Source: Chryseobacterium mucoviscidosis (GTDB lineage: Bacteria > Bacteroidota > Bacteroidia > Flavobacteriales > Weeksellaceae). Taken from it: a DNA stretch of 64,000 nt. Of this stretch, positions 26,534 through 35,181 are shown one piece after another. The number at the start of each line of letters is the position of its first letter. Position 1 is the stretch's first letter. The notes under the pieces are model-generated. The model did no database searches. It was not told the origin of the DNA and saw only the letters and a program-made list of their open reading frames with translations. The stretch covers positions 38,920-102,919 of the forward strand of contig NZ_MVAG01000103.1 in the NCBI RefSeq assembly GCF_002177115.1, in the 5' to 3' direction. A program made the position numbers and the translations under genes.

Positions 26534-27033
26534 GTATACCTTAGACTTTTATCATATTCATATACAGTATTTTTGTTATTCTGACGAGAGAATAATCTCA
26601 AAAAGTTTTTTTATCTCCCGCAGATTTTACAGATTGCGCAGATTTTTTTCCAATTTAAAATTGTTTTTACTTTCTCAAAAGTATTTACAGCTTTTTGTCA
26701 TCCTGAAAGGATCTAAGCAAATAACTTGAAAGAACAGCGAAGAGTAAAACGTTTAGAACCCTTCGACAAGCTCAGGGTGACATTGCGAATACTTCCTATA
26801 ATACTTAAAACAATGAAGAATTGTTAAAAAAATATTTTGACAAAAAAAATTAACGCTGCATTGTCATTCTGACAGAGGAAGAATCTCAAAAAGTTTTATT
26901 TTATCTCGCGCAGATTGAGCGGATTAGGCAGATTTAATTAATAAATTTAAGTTGATTTATGTTGTTGATTTTAAATGTAATAATTTTATGTTCAGCTTCT
27001 TTTGCGATTCAATAAAAATGTAAAAATTGCATT
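26534..27033. repeat. Intergenic region of dispersed repeats
   Basis: There is no believable gene. Two copies of one phrase are present: ATTCTGACGAGAGAATAATC with TCAAAAAGTTTTTTTATC and CGCAGATT words at about 26578-26650, and ATTCTGACAGAGGAAGAATC with TCAAAAAGTTTTATTTTATC at about 26867-26935. Between them are GTCATCCTGAAAGGATCTAA at about 26698 and CTTCGACAAGCTCAGGGTGA at about 26761. These are the kinds of words scattered through many Bacteroidetes intergenic regions. Confidence 0.65.
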
Positions 27034-28335
27034 CTACTTCAAATACCATTTCATTCTCATTTCATACTCCGGTTTCAGTTTCAGCATTTTCCAGATTTTC
27101 TTTTCATCTTTTTCGGAGATTCGGTAAAAAATAATTTTCTCTGCAGAATATTTAAAATAAGGATGATTTTTCAGCCATTCTTCCGGAGCATCCTGCAACG
27201 TATATTTCTGAACATTCGAAGTTGTAAGCGGTGCGGTTGAAAGTAATTTTTTCGTCAGTTCCGGATCAATATTGTACGTAGAGAGAATCTGTTCTTTATT
27301 TACAAATCCGCCAAGTTTATTTCGGAAACCGATCATCGAACCGGCTGCTTTTCCGTCAAATCCAAACTCCATAAGCTGTTTGTAGGTTATTGCGTTTAAA
27401 TCTACCTTGGTAAAATCCGTTTTTTCCTGCTGCTTAGTTTCAGATTTGTCATTTTTACTCACCGCAATTGTTTCTGCATTGAATTTAATGAACGGCTTCA
27501 TTTCCTCAAACTTCTCAGAAGAAATAACGAAACATTTCTGAATGTCTTCCAGACTTTTAAAACTTCCTTTTAAATTCCGGTCACGGTAATTGATGATAAT
27601 TTGTGCCTGTTTATCGGAGAAGCCAAAAGATTTCCAGCCTTCAATATCCAATGCATTCGGATCGAAAGAATGATATTGAATTTTATTTTTATCGGCATTG
27701 AAATTTTTATCGGTTCTGTAATTTTCCGGTGTTTTCTCCGGCAGAATAAGATAAGGATCGATTTTCTGAAAATTCTCTTCACTGATGATAAAGCACTCCC
27801 TGAATTTCTCTTTGCTCACAAAACTTCCACCCAGATAACTTTTGTATTTTAAAATAGCTTCTGCCTGCTTTTCACTAAAGCCCATTTTAGTCCAGTCGTC
27901 TGCCGAATAAAGATCGGGGTTAAATTTCCCTCTCACCGTTATCGATTTTTTTTCAAAACTTTTGAATGCAACTGATTTTGCTTCTCTACTGGTTTCCGGA
28001 AGTAAAATATAGTGGTTCAGCTCAGAAAATTTTTCCTCAGAAATAGCAAAGCATTTTTTAAGCTGTTCCTTTGATGCAAACCTTCCTCCGACTACTTTCT
28101 TATAGTTGAGAATCGTCGCTGTTTGTTTCTCTGTAAAGCCTAGATTTTGCCATTGCTTTTCATCCAGTTCATTAGGGTCAAACTCTGTGAGATGGAGCAC
28201 AGCGGATGGTTGTGTGATAAACTGAACATCAGGAAACTCTTCCTCTTTGTCCCTACTTGTATATTTTTGAAAAGCGAATAAAATGATCAGCAATATTCCC
28301 ATGACTGCCAATCTCTGGTAATAGTTTTTTTTCAT
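27034..28335 (-). CDS. Helix-hairpin-helix repeat protein (ComEA-like modules)
   Basis: A 433-residue protein beginning MKKNYYQRLAVMGILLIILF, an N-terminal anchor or uncleaved signal; an ATG 12 codons upstream (28371) is less likely. It then carries four related modules at about residues 50-115, 130-195, 210-275 and 300-350. The pattern is FDPNxLxxxxWxxxGFxxKQA, then a YKxxxGGxFxSKE(Q/K)L-type hairpin and a CFxISEE helix. This resembles the helix-hairpin-helix DNA-binding motif of ComEA, the periplasmic DNA receptor in transformation. Family members in Bacteroidetes are annotated only as HhH-domain proteins. A role in binding DNA outside the membrane is inference. Confidence 0.82.
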   Translation of the reverse strand: MKKNYYQRLAVMGILLIILFAFQKYTSRDKEEEFPDVQFITQPSAVLHLTEFDPNELDEKQWQNLGFTEKQTATILNYKKVVGGRFASKEQLKKCFAISEEKFSELNHYILLPETSREAKSVAFKSFEKKSITVRGKFNPDLYSADDWTKMGFSEKQAEAILKYKSYLGGSFVSKEKFRECFIISEENFQKIDPYLILPEKTPENYRTDKNFNADKNKIQYHSFDPNALDIEGWKSFGFSDKQAQIIINYRDRNLKGSFKSLEDIQKCFVISSEKFEEMKPFIKFNAETIAVSKNDKSETKQQEKTDFTKVDLNAITYKQLMEFGFDGKAAGSMIGFRNKLGGFVNKEQILSTYNIDPELTKKLLSTAPLTTSNVQKYTLQDAPEEWLKNHPYFKYSAEKIIFYRISEKDEKKIWKMLKLKPEYEMRMKWYLK

Positions 28336-28546
28336 CGCTGTAAACTTAATTAATTTATTAAGCATTCGCAATGAGGGAATTGCAATTGGATTATTTTAGA
28401 ATATAAATTTTAGGAATAGATTTAATAAATAAATGCCAACCGATATTGTTTAGGAAAATTTTAATAAAATAACTGTCTCACAAACAGTAATATTCTTTAT
28501 ATTATAGAAGTTTAGTAGTTTGTAAGACAGTTTTAAACACTTAAAA

Positions 28547-29785
28547 TTAATTGCCAAATGGCAAACTGAACTTAACACCTACAATATTTTCTGAAGTTTT
28601 TTCATATCCTATATACTGTCTGTATTGATAAAAAGGGATGATATTTATAGAAGGAGCTCCTGTTTTATCTTTAAATGGCAGTACAATACCGGCTGAGAAA
28701 TTATCAATATTACTTACATCATTGGTTGTATTGGGTTTGATGAATTTTACATAGTCATATTTTAGTTCCAATCCGATATTAAATTTTTTGTAGATAATAA
28801 TTCCCTGTAAACCGTAATCGAATAAAAATAGATTGTAAAATTCATTATTGTCAAGCTCATAAACATTTTTTGCGCTTTCCGAGATATAGGTTTCGTTTGT
28901 AAGGGATCTTATCTTATTCCATTGTGAAGTCTGATTGATTTCTGAAAGATTATGTTTTCTTGTTCCCTTCAGGTATAAATTTCCATATAGTAAAACATTT
29001 TTTGTTTCCCGGTACGCATTGAAAGAGGTCTGTACGGAGAATAGATTAATTGTCTCTTTATAAGGATTTTTTAAACTGGCAGTATCCCCTTTAATCGTAT
29101 AATAAAAATTGTCTTGTGCGATAGGATTTACATTAAATTTCACCCAGAACAGTGTTTTACCGGTCCATAATTTTTCTGCCAATAATGTTTCGTATTTCTG
29201 TACATATTTTGCTAATGAGTCTTTCTCATTATAATATACTTTAGTATTGAGGGTAATATCGTCAAGTTTAAGTTTAGTTTTTGCTGAATCTTTATTAGTA
29301 ATTTCACCTTCCACTTTGTCATAAATACCTCCATACATAGCTTTATAATCATCCTTTGAAGGTTTTGTTTTGAAATTTTTAATAGGAGATAGAAGCCATG
29401 TAGCATTTAATCCGACTACTATGGTATTTCTGTTTTTCCAGTCGAAATATTCTCCTTCATTAGACAATGTGCCCGTAATATCTGCTGAAAAAAATATGTT
29501 ACCCAATCTCTGCATGAATGGAGAAAAAGCAAAACTTTTATCTTTTGAATTAACATCTAATGCAGCATATCTTCCTGGTGCGTTTTTATTTTTATCACCA
29601 GTCTGTATATTTGCAAAATCTTTGAAGGCAAGTTCTCTGAAGGTTTCATCAGAAACAATTTTATTATTTTCTTTTATAACCTCATTAGTTCTTTCTTCTA
29701 CCCATTTTTCCTTTGTTTCCTGTCCGGATACTATAATGCCAAATAATATCAGCAACAATGCTGATACATAAAATTTTGTTTTCAT
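28547..29785 (-). CDS. Secreted or outer-membrane protein, unknown
   Basis: A 412-residue protein starting MKTKFYVSALLLILFGIIVS, a Sec signal cleaved after SGQ; the frame is open further upstream but this start follows a good promoter. After the signal there is a polar region, and the rest alternates short amphipathic strands with aromatic ends (for example LFSVQTSFNAYRETKNVLLY and FNIGLELKYDYVKF), finishing VKFSLPFGN with a C-terminal aromatic. This pattern suggests an outer-membrane beta-barrel. I do not recognise the family. No operon partner is evident. Confidence 0.65.
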   Translation of the reverse strand: MKTKFYVSALLLILFGIIVSGQETKEKWVEERTNEVIKENNKIVSDETFRELAFKDFANIQTGDKNKNAPGRYAALDVNSKDKSFAFSPFMQRLGNIFFSADITGTLSNEGEYFDWKNRNTIVVGLNATWLLSPIKNFKTKPSKDDYKAMYGGIYDKVEGEITNKDSAKTKLKLDDITLNTKVYYNEKDSLAKYVQKYETLLAEKLWTGKTLFWVKFNVNPIAQDNFYYTIKGDTASLKNPYKETINLFSVQTSFNAYRETKNVLLYGNLYLKGTRKHNLSEINQTSQWNKIRSLTNETYISESAKNVYELDNNEFYNLFLFDYGLQGIIIYKKFNIGLELKYDYVKFIKPNTTNDVSNIDNFSAGIVLPFKDKTGAPSINIIPFYQYRQYIGYEKTSENIVGVKFSLPFGN

Positions 29786-29812
29786 GGTGTATATTTTTAA
29801 AAAGTTTAGGTA

Positions 29813-29843
29813 TAAAATTACGAGAGAATTGTAATTTTTACAA
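29813..29843 (-). promoter_or_regulatory. Promoter of the probable outer-membrane protein gene
   Basis: On the minus strand, TTG (29843-29841), a 20-base spacer and TAATTTTA (29820-29813), seven of eight matches to TAnnTTTG. The ATG lies 27 bases further on at 29785. Confidence 0.55.
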
Positions 29844-29887
29844 TAACACTTTTGTGGTATAATTAATATTTTTTTGAGATGAAAATA

Positions 29888-29917
29888 CAAAAAGCTGCCC
29901 GATCGGGCAGCTTCTAT
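29888..29917 (-). terminator. Terminator downstream of the alkaline phosphatase gene
   Basis: Perfect palindrome AAGCTGCCCGATCGGGCAGCTT. On the minus strand it is followed by TTTTTGTATTTT. It is 134 bases past the phosphatase stop codon and just upstream of the next minus-strand promoter. Confidence 0.75.
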
Positions 29918-30050
29918 TATAATTAAAATTATTAAAGGTTCTAAATAATATTCTGTGATTTATGTAAAATAAAGATAGCCATCGAATATAACATTCAAAT
30001 CTAAATAATGATGCACAGTAAAATATTTAGATTATTGATATTTCAACCGC

Positions 30051-31466
30051 CTAAAATTTATTCTCTACTTCGGCAGCTTTCAGCATCAGATAATGCAGAT
30101 CTGTATTCTTTACAAAAGGTTTCAGCAATTCGCTTCCGGGCCCGTACATTGCCAGTTCCACATAATCCCCACTGTGATCCATGCTGATCCATCCCACGCT
30201 GTTGTGTTTTTTCTGAATCTCGGAATATGCTTTATATGGCAGTTTTTTATAATTGTACAATCCTTCCTCGTCTTTTTCCAAACCTTTGTAAAAATTAAGC
30301 AGATGATTCGCTTCTTCATCGGACACTGAAAAACGGTGGTTCGTAAATATCCAGTCTTTCACCTGCTGCAGATTAAAATCGGGACGAATAGTATTCAGCA
30401 GATATTCATTTGTAAACTGATAATTGGCAATGCTGTCGAAATTTTTTGTGGCATCTGCTCCGTAAATGGTTCCCGGATTGGCATTTCCGTGGTCTGTCGT
30501 TATGATAACCAGAGTGTTTCCGTCTTTTTCTGCAAAATCCATGACTATTTTTATGGCATCATCAAACGCAATCTGATCATGAATAAGCGCAGCCACATCA
30601 TTGGCGTGAGCCGACCAGTCTACCTTTCCGCCTTCTATCTGTAAAACAAAACCCTCCTTATGATCTTTCAGATGATCGATGGCCGTTTTAGCCATTTCAG
30701 CAAGAGTCGGAGTAGTTTTTTGCAGCTCAGGCATATTTTTTCGGTCGATGGAATAGGGAAGAGCACCAGTGGTAAAAACACCCAGAATAGGTTTGTTCTT
30801 ATCCGTATTTTGAAGATCCGATCGGTTTTTCAGGATTTGGTAGCCCTTATTTTTATAGGAAGAATAGACATCTTTTTTATCTTTTCTTTTTTCAGCATTG
30901 AAAAACTCATCACCACCTCCCATCATTACATCAAAACCCAGTTCTGCATACATCTCGGCGATTTCAGGCTCCGCGCTTCTTTTGGCAGAATTGATGCAAA
31001 ATCCGGCGGGAGTGGCATGGGTAATGGTAACAGTGGTTACGCATCCCGCTTTTTTACCTTTCTTTTTAAATTTTTGCCAGATCGGAAGATATTGTTCTCC
31101 GTTCACGCCTACATTCAGAGAACCGTTGTTTACACGGAATCCGCCCCCGAAAGAAGAACTTGCTGCAGCAGAATCGGTAACGATAGAACTTGCAGAAGCA
31201 GTATCCATCAAAGCTCTCGAAACTCTGTTTTCCAGATAAAGATGCATCCAGTTGCTTTCCCGTCCCAAAATATTTTTGGAATAGAGATTTGCCATGGAAA
31301 GTGTTCCGTTGCTCATTCCGTCGCTGATCATGAAGATAATATTCTTTGCTTTTTTTCCTTTGAAGCTGAGTTTTTCTTCAGAATTTTTTCCGAATATATC
31401 GAATGGATTCAATGAGAATGCCCCTGTTAAAAGAGCAGAACCGCTCAGGAATTTCCGTCTGTTCAT
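30051..31466 (-). CDS. Alkaline phosphatase (PhoA superfamily)
   Basis: A 471-residue exported phosphomonoesterase. The N-terminus MNRRKFLSGSALLTGAFSL has a twin-arginine motif, suggesting Tat export with bound metals. Metal and nucleophile motifs are IFMISDGMSNGTLSMANLYS, VTDSAAASSSFGGG (serine nucleophile after the Asp), VIITTDHGNANPGT and MDHSGDYVELAMYGPG with metal-binding histidines. This fits a two-zinc alkaline phosphatase. No Pho-box can be named here. It neighbours the putative zinc-responsive locus (about 140 bases away), though nothing shows shared regulation. Confidence 0.92.
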   Translation of the reverse strand: MNRRKFLSGSALLTGAFSLNPFDIFGKNSEEKLSFKGKKAKNIIFMISDGMSNGTLSMANLYSKNILGRESNWMHLYLENRVSRALMDTASASSIVTDSAAASSSFGGGFRVNNGSLNVGVNGEQYLPIWQKFKKKGKKAGCVTTVTITHATPAGFCINSAKRSAEPEIAEMYAELGFDVMMGGGDEFFNAEKRKDKKDVYSSYKNKGYQILKNRSDLQNTDKNKPILGVFTTGALPYSIDRKNMPELQKTTPTLAEMAKTAIDHLKDHKEGFVLQIEGGKVDWSAHANDVAALIHDQIAFDDAIKIVMDFAEKDGNTLVIITTDHGNANPGTIYGADATKNFDSIANYQFTNEYLLNTIRPDFNLQQVKDWIFTNHRFSVSDEEANHLLNFYKGLEKDEEGLYNYKKLPYKAYSEIQKKHNSVGWISMDHSGDYVELAMYGPGSELLKPFVKNTDLHYLMLKAAEVENKF

Positions 31467-31607
31467 TGCTGGTATTTTGAGGTTAATTTAAAGCTTATCT
31501 TTCTGATTTATATGAATTTAACGTTAACCTGTTTGATAAAAAGGAATCGTTAAATTTTTTTTTAAATGAAGTTCAGACAAATTTATAGTAGATGTTTCTT
31601 TTCGTTT

Positions 31608-32519
31608 TTAAAAATTTTCCTGTACAAGCTGAAGATTCAGCATACTTCCCGAAACACTTCCTGTATAAACGGAGTGAGCTATCGAGCGCATGGGCGAAGA
31701 ATTGTCTCCACACGCAAAAACACCGTCAACACTTGTTTTCTGAAAAGAATCGGTTTTAATATGTCCTGTCTCCGTATATTCGCAGTTTAGTTGTGCAGCA
31801 ATATCCGAGTGCTGTTCAAAAGCCGGAGGTGCATAGAGTACATTCATCGGAAGAGAAGTTCCGTCCGCAAAAATAATTTCAGAAAGATTCCCTTCCCGAT
31901 GAACGATTTCCGTTATTTTTTCTTCCACAATGGAAATATTTTTTTTCTTTAAATCAGATATTTGCTCTTCCGGGAACTCAGCCTTTCCGTTCGTCAGTAA
32001 CATCAGATCCTGCGAAAGATTTCTTACCAGTCCTGCAAGGTGAAATCCTTTTTCACCGTTTGCCAAAATTGCCGTTTTCTGATTTCTGAATTCGTAGCCG
32101 TGACAGTAAGGGCAATGAATTACAGAGATACCCCAACATTCTTTAAATCCTTTTATATCCGGAAAAAGATCCCGAATTCCTGTAGCAAGAATGATTTTTT
32201 TGGATGAAAATATTTCCGTTTCTGTTTTTATTTCAAACCCAAAATCTGTTTTTTTCGCTTCTGTTGCTTTTTGCTGAAGGAAGGTTACCGTTTCGTATTT
32301 CAGAGCCTGTTCAAGGGCTGTTTTGGAAATTTCAGCAGGCTTTTTTCCGTCCTGTGTAATGAAATTATGCGAAAAAGGTGTCTGTGCATTGCAGGGATTT
32401 CCGCTGTCCAGAATCAGAACTTTTCTTAAAGACCTTCCTAAAGCCATTGCTGCAGATAATCCGGAGTAACTTCCGCCAATAATGATGGCATCGAAAGGCT
32501 GGTTTGATGAGTTTTTCAT
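31608..32519 (-). CDS. NAD(P)/FAD-dependent oxidoreductase, thioredoxin-reductase-like
   Basis: A 303-residue flavoprotein of the pyridine-nucleotide disulfide family. The FAD motif IIIGGSYSGLSAAMALGRS is at the N-terminus, a CPYCHGYEFRNQ motif provides the redox cysteine pair in the thioredoxin-reductase position, and GVFACGDNSSPMRSIAHSV is the C-terminal FAD site. Thioredoxin reductases usually carry CATC-like pairs, so CPYC marks a low-Mr subgroup with unknown acceptor. The ATG is three bases from the COG0523 stop codon, placing it last in an operon with merC-like and COG0523 genes. A link to thiol or zinc homeostasis is inferred. Confidence 0.88.
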   Translation of the reverse strand: MKNSSNQPFDAIIIGGSYSGLSAAMALGRSLRKVLILDSGNPCNAQTPFSHNFITQDGKKPAEISKTALEQALKYETVTFLQQKATEAKKTDFGFEIKTETEIFSSKKIILATGIRDLFPDIKGFKECWGISVIHCPYCHGYEFRNQKTAILANGEKGFHLAGLVRNLSQDLMLLTNGKAEFPEEQISDLKKKNISIVEEKITEIVHREGNLSEIIFADGTSLPMNVLYAPPAFEQHSDIAAQLNCEYTETGHIKTDSFQKTSVDGVFACGDNSSPMRSIAHSVYTGSVSGSMLNLQLVQENF

Positions 32520-32521
32520 AA

Positions 32522-33724
32522 TTAAATATTTTTAGGAAAAGGATCTTCAAATGATATATTCTGATCAAACATATACTTCTCATTGTCTTTCAGAAGACAC
32601 CTTTCCAGATCCTTTATCATCTGTTCTCTGTTTAAATCCTGACCAATGAAGACCATTTCGTTCATCCGGTCTCCCCAGTCTTTATCCCATTTATTTTCGA
32701 TAAAATCTCTGTTTTCGGAGAAAGACTGATACATTTCCCGCTGACTCATCGGCATACTGCACCACCATATTCCTGCCTTATCCATTCGGAAAGAGCCTCC
32801 TGCCTGAGAAAAATTAAGCGCATCGTCCGGTCTGGAAGCCAGCCAGAAGAGCCCTTTTGCACGCATAACACCTTCCGGATACTTTTTACCAAGATAATTC
32901 CAGAAGCGTTCCGGATGAAATGGTTTTTTGCTTCTGAAAACAAAAGAGCTCAATCCATATTCTTCAGTTTCCGGTGTATGATGTTCATTTTGAAGTTCTT
33001 TCTGCCATCCTGCAGAATTTTGAGCGGTTTCGAAGTCAAAAAGTCCTGTATTGAGAATTTCCTGAGGATTAATTTTTCCGAATTCGGAGTTAATAAATTT
33101 TGCATCCGGATTTAGTTTTTTAATGGCAGCTTTCAGAAAGTTCACTGTTTCTTCCGTTACGAGATCTGTTTTGTTAAGAACAATGATGTTGGCAAATTCT
33201 ACCTGATCTGTAAGAAGGTTTACAATGGTTCTGTTATCGCCCTCAATATCAGTAAGATTCCTGTCAGTCAATAATTCGCTGGAACCGAAATCTTTGAAGA
33301 AATGAAGACAGTCTACAACCGTTACCATTGTATCAATATAGCTGAATCGGGAAAGATCGATACCGCTTTCTTCGTCCACATAAGAGAAAGTCTGGGCAAT
33401 CGGAACAGGTTCCGCGATTCCGGTTCCTTCAATCAACAGATAATCGAAACGGTTTTCTTTTGCGAGACGTTCTACTTCAATAAGAAGGTCGTCACGAAGA
33501 GTGCAGCAAATGCATCCGTTGCTCATTTCCACAAGTTTTTCTTCGGTTCTGGATATTGTGTTTTCGTTTTTTATCAACTGTGCGTCAATGTTTACTTCGC
33601 TCATGTCATTTACAATCACTGCAACCTTCAGGTTTTCTTTATTGTGAAGAACGTGATTAAGAAGTGTTGTTTTTCCGGCACCCAAAAAGCCGCTTAAAAC
33701 CGTTACAGGAATTCTTTTTTGCAT
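32522..33724 (-). CDS. COG0523 GTPase, putative zinc metallochaperone
   Basis: A 400-residue CobW/COG0523 G3E GTPase. Walker A is [17 protein letters not shown], the metal-binding [12 protein letters not shown] gives the CxCC motif, and NKTDLV is the guanine-specificity motif. A C-terminal CobW_C domain follows ([20 protein letters not shown]). This subgroup (ZigA/YciC-like) delivers zinc to client enzymes under zinc starvation. Placement between a MerC-like gene and opposite a Fur/Zur regulator supports that. The FAD oxidoreductase gene starts two bases after it. Confidence 0.9.
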   Translation of the reverse strand: MQKRIPVTVLSGFLGAGKTTLLNHVLHNKENLKVAVIVNDMSEVNIDAQLIKNENTISRTEEKLVEMSNGCICCTLRDDLLIEVERLAKENRFDYLLIEGTGIAEPVPIAQTFSYVDEESGIDLSRFSYIDTMVTVVDCLHFFKDFGSSELLTDRNLTDIEGDNRTIVNLLTDQVEFANIIVLNKTDLVTEETVNFLKAAIKKLNPDAKFINSEFGKINPQEILNTGLFDFETAQNSAGWQKELQNEHHTPETEEYGLSSFVFRSKKPFHPERFWNYLGKKYPEGVMRAKGLFWLASRPDDALNFSQAGGSFRMDKAGIWWCSMPMSQREMYQSFSENRDFIENKWDKDWGDRMNEMVFIGQDLNREQMIKDLERCLLKDNEKYMFDQNISFEDPFPKNI

Positions 33725-33741
33725 GATATCTGAATGATTTT

Positions 33742-34080
33742 TTAATGTTTATGATTTTTGAAATTGATGAGGTGTGCAGTAATAAGTCCGGTTGCACCTG
33801 CATAAATCAATTCGGAATGAATATGGAAAATAAAATCCAGACTGATTGAAATTGCGATGAGTGCAACAGAAGCCCAGAAAAGCAATTTCAGAGCGGTTGA
33901 GCGGATATTTCTGGTTATTTTTGAAACCACGATAATTCCGGCGAGCAGAAATGCCAAATCAATATAGGGATTATGGGAAATACCCAGCGGAACGACCATC
34001 AGCAAAGGGAAAATAATGCAGTGGATCAGGCAGAGAACCGCCGCAGAAATACCGATAAGATCTAAGATTTTTGTTTTCAT
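33742..34080 (-). CDS. MerC domain membrane protein
   Basis: A 112-residue integral membrane protein with four hydrophobic helices. The N-terminal [17 protein letters not shown] carries the cysteine pair and proline arrangement of MerC, originally a mercury-uptake protein. Small MerC proteins in flavobacteria are often next to Zur regulators. Here the gene heads the operon merC-COG0523-oxidoreductase, its promoter framed by two palindromes. Transport of zinc or another soft metal is inferred; mercury resistance is unlikely because no merA or merT is present. Confidence 0.85.
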   Translation of the reverse strand: MKTKILDLIGISAAVLCLIHCIIFPLLMVVPLGISHNPYIDLAFLLAGIIVVSKITRNIRSTALKLLFWASVALIAISISLDFIFHIHSELIYAGATGLITAHLINFKNHKH

Positions 34081-34088
34081 TATTCTTA

Positions 34089-34142
34089 TTGTAACTTTGT
34101 TGCAAAAGTAGGAATTAAAATTTATTATCGCAACTTTGTTGC
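34089..34142. promoter_or_regulatory. Divergent zur/merC promoters with two palindromic operators
   Basis: Box 1 is TTGTAAC-TTT-GTTGCAA (34089-34105). Box 2 is GCAAC-TTT-GTTGC (34130-34142), 41 bases centre to centre in round terms. For merC (minus strand), TTG (34133-34131, inside box 2), a 20-base spacer and TACTTTTG (34110-34103, touching box 1) make a consensus promoter. For the regulator (plus strand), TAACTTTG at 34092-34099 lies inside box 1 with a TTG 18 bases upstream. A repressor on these boxes would shut both directions. Identity of the boxes as Zur sites is inferred from the neighbouring genes. Confidence 0.7.
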
Positions 34143-34151
34143 ATTAATTAT

Positions 34152-34553
34152 ATGAAACAGACAAGAAGTACACAGGCAAAAACCGAGATTCTGAAGCTGA
34201 TAACAGAATCTGATCATGCGTTGTCACATGCAGATATTCAACTGAAACTGGGCGATTTGTGCAATCGCGTTACGATTTACAGAGTGTTGGAAAGACTGGA
34301 AGAAGAGGGCATTGTCCACAGAATTGTAAATGTGGATGGTGTGGTAAATTTTGCGAAATGCAGAGGCTGTTCCGAGATACATCATCACAATCATCTGCAT
34401 TTTAACTGCGAGAAATGCAAATCGGTTACCTGCATAGAGAATGTCGTTCCTGAAATTCGGCTTCCGGAGAATTTTATCATCAACCAGTATAACTTTCTGG
34501 TAAGCGGAATTTGTGAGGATTGCAGCAAAAAAGAGATGGAGAAAGGATTGTAG
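34152..34553 (+). CDS. zur: Fur-family metalloregulator, probably Zur
   Basis: A 133-residue Fur-family repressor. Residues 1-80 are a winged helix (ALSHADIQLKLGDLCNRVTI then YRVLERLEEEGIVHRI). The dimerisation half has HHHHNHLHFNCEKCKSVTC and the C-terminal CEDC, giving the paired CxxC structural zinc site plus histidines for the sensing site. Fur, PerR and Zur are hard to tell apart by sequence. I favour Zur because it is divergent from a COG0523 chaperone operon. It is probably autoregulated through the overlapping palindromes. The next gene is convergent with a 14-base gap. Confidence 0.85.
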   Translation: MKQTRSTQAKTEILKLITESDHALSHADIQLKLGDLCNRVTIYRVLERLEEEGIVHRIVNVDGVVNFAKCRGCSEIHHHNHLHFNCEKCKSVTCIENVVPEIRLPENFIINQYNFLVSGICEDCSKKEMEKGL

Positions 34554-34567
34554 TTTTTTAATTTCAA

Positions 34568-35038
34568 TTACAAAATCTGAGAACTTTCCTTAATACTGTT
34601 CATCACAAAAATACTTTTTGTCTGTCCGATTCCTTCAATTTCAGAAAGCTTGTTCACGAAAAATTCATGAAATTCATCCATATTCGGAGCGAGAATTTTC
34701 AGCATAAAATCAAAATCTCCGCTGATGTTGTAGAACTCAATCACTTCTTTCAGTTTTCCTACTTCCTCAATGAATTTTCCTGCGGTTTTTTTGTTATGGA
34801 CATTCAGCGCGATCATGCAGATCACCATCATTCCTTTATTCACTTTTTTACGGTCAACAACGGTGGTGTATTCTTTAATGATTCCCAGTTTTTCCATTCG
34901 TTTAATTCTTTCGTGAGTGGGAGTTGGACTCAGATTAATTCTTGCCGCAATATCTCGGACGCTTAATTTCGCATCTTTCTGTAAAATTCTGAGAATGGAA
35001 AGGTCTTTTTCGTCGGGTGTATAATTTTCTGTTGCCAT
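34568..35038 (-). CDS. Lrp/AsnC family transcriptional regulator
   Basis: A 156-residue regulator. The N-terminal helix-turn-helix is LSVRDIAARINLSPTPTHER, followed by the RAM/AsnC ligand domain (MICMIALNVHNKKTAGKFIE, then VIEFYNISGDFDFMLKIL), where small ligands such as amino acids bind. It is divergent from a DHA2 exporter gene, a common arrangement in which the regulator controls the exporter. The effector is unknown. Confidence 0.92.
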   Translation of the reverse strand: MATENYTPDEKDLSILRILQKDAKLSVRDIAARINLSPTPTHERIKRMEKLGIIKEYTTVVDRKKVNKGMMVICMIALNVHNKKTAGKFIEEVGKLKEVIEFYNISGDFDFMLKILAPNMDEFHEFFVNKLSEIEGIGQTKSIFVMNSIKESSQIL

Positions 35039-35181
35039 CTGTTCTGTTTTTGAAGAATTAATTTCAAATATAAGATTATTTGTTCTTTTTTAAATTGAAT
35101 TAAATTAAATATGTTCTTAATTTTAGTCTTAATTTTTATATACGTTCTATTAATTTTAATTTTGCAGCATAATTGAACTAT

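Noticed and set aside
26469..26729. 86-codon ORF after rluF
   Set aside because: It overlaps the rluF end, the terminator and a dispersed repeat; composition is Phe/Ile-rich without motifs.
30660..31415. 251-codon plus-strand frame opposite the alkaline phosphatase
   Set aside because: The phosphatase frame has catalytic motifs throughout; the opposite frame is an unstructured, Phe/Ser/Arg-rich shadow.
33742..34080. Mercury-resistance operon
   Set aside because: A MerC-like protein is present, but no merR, merT, merP or merA; the neighbours point to zinc handling instead.
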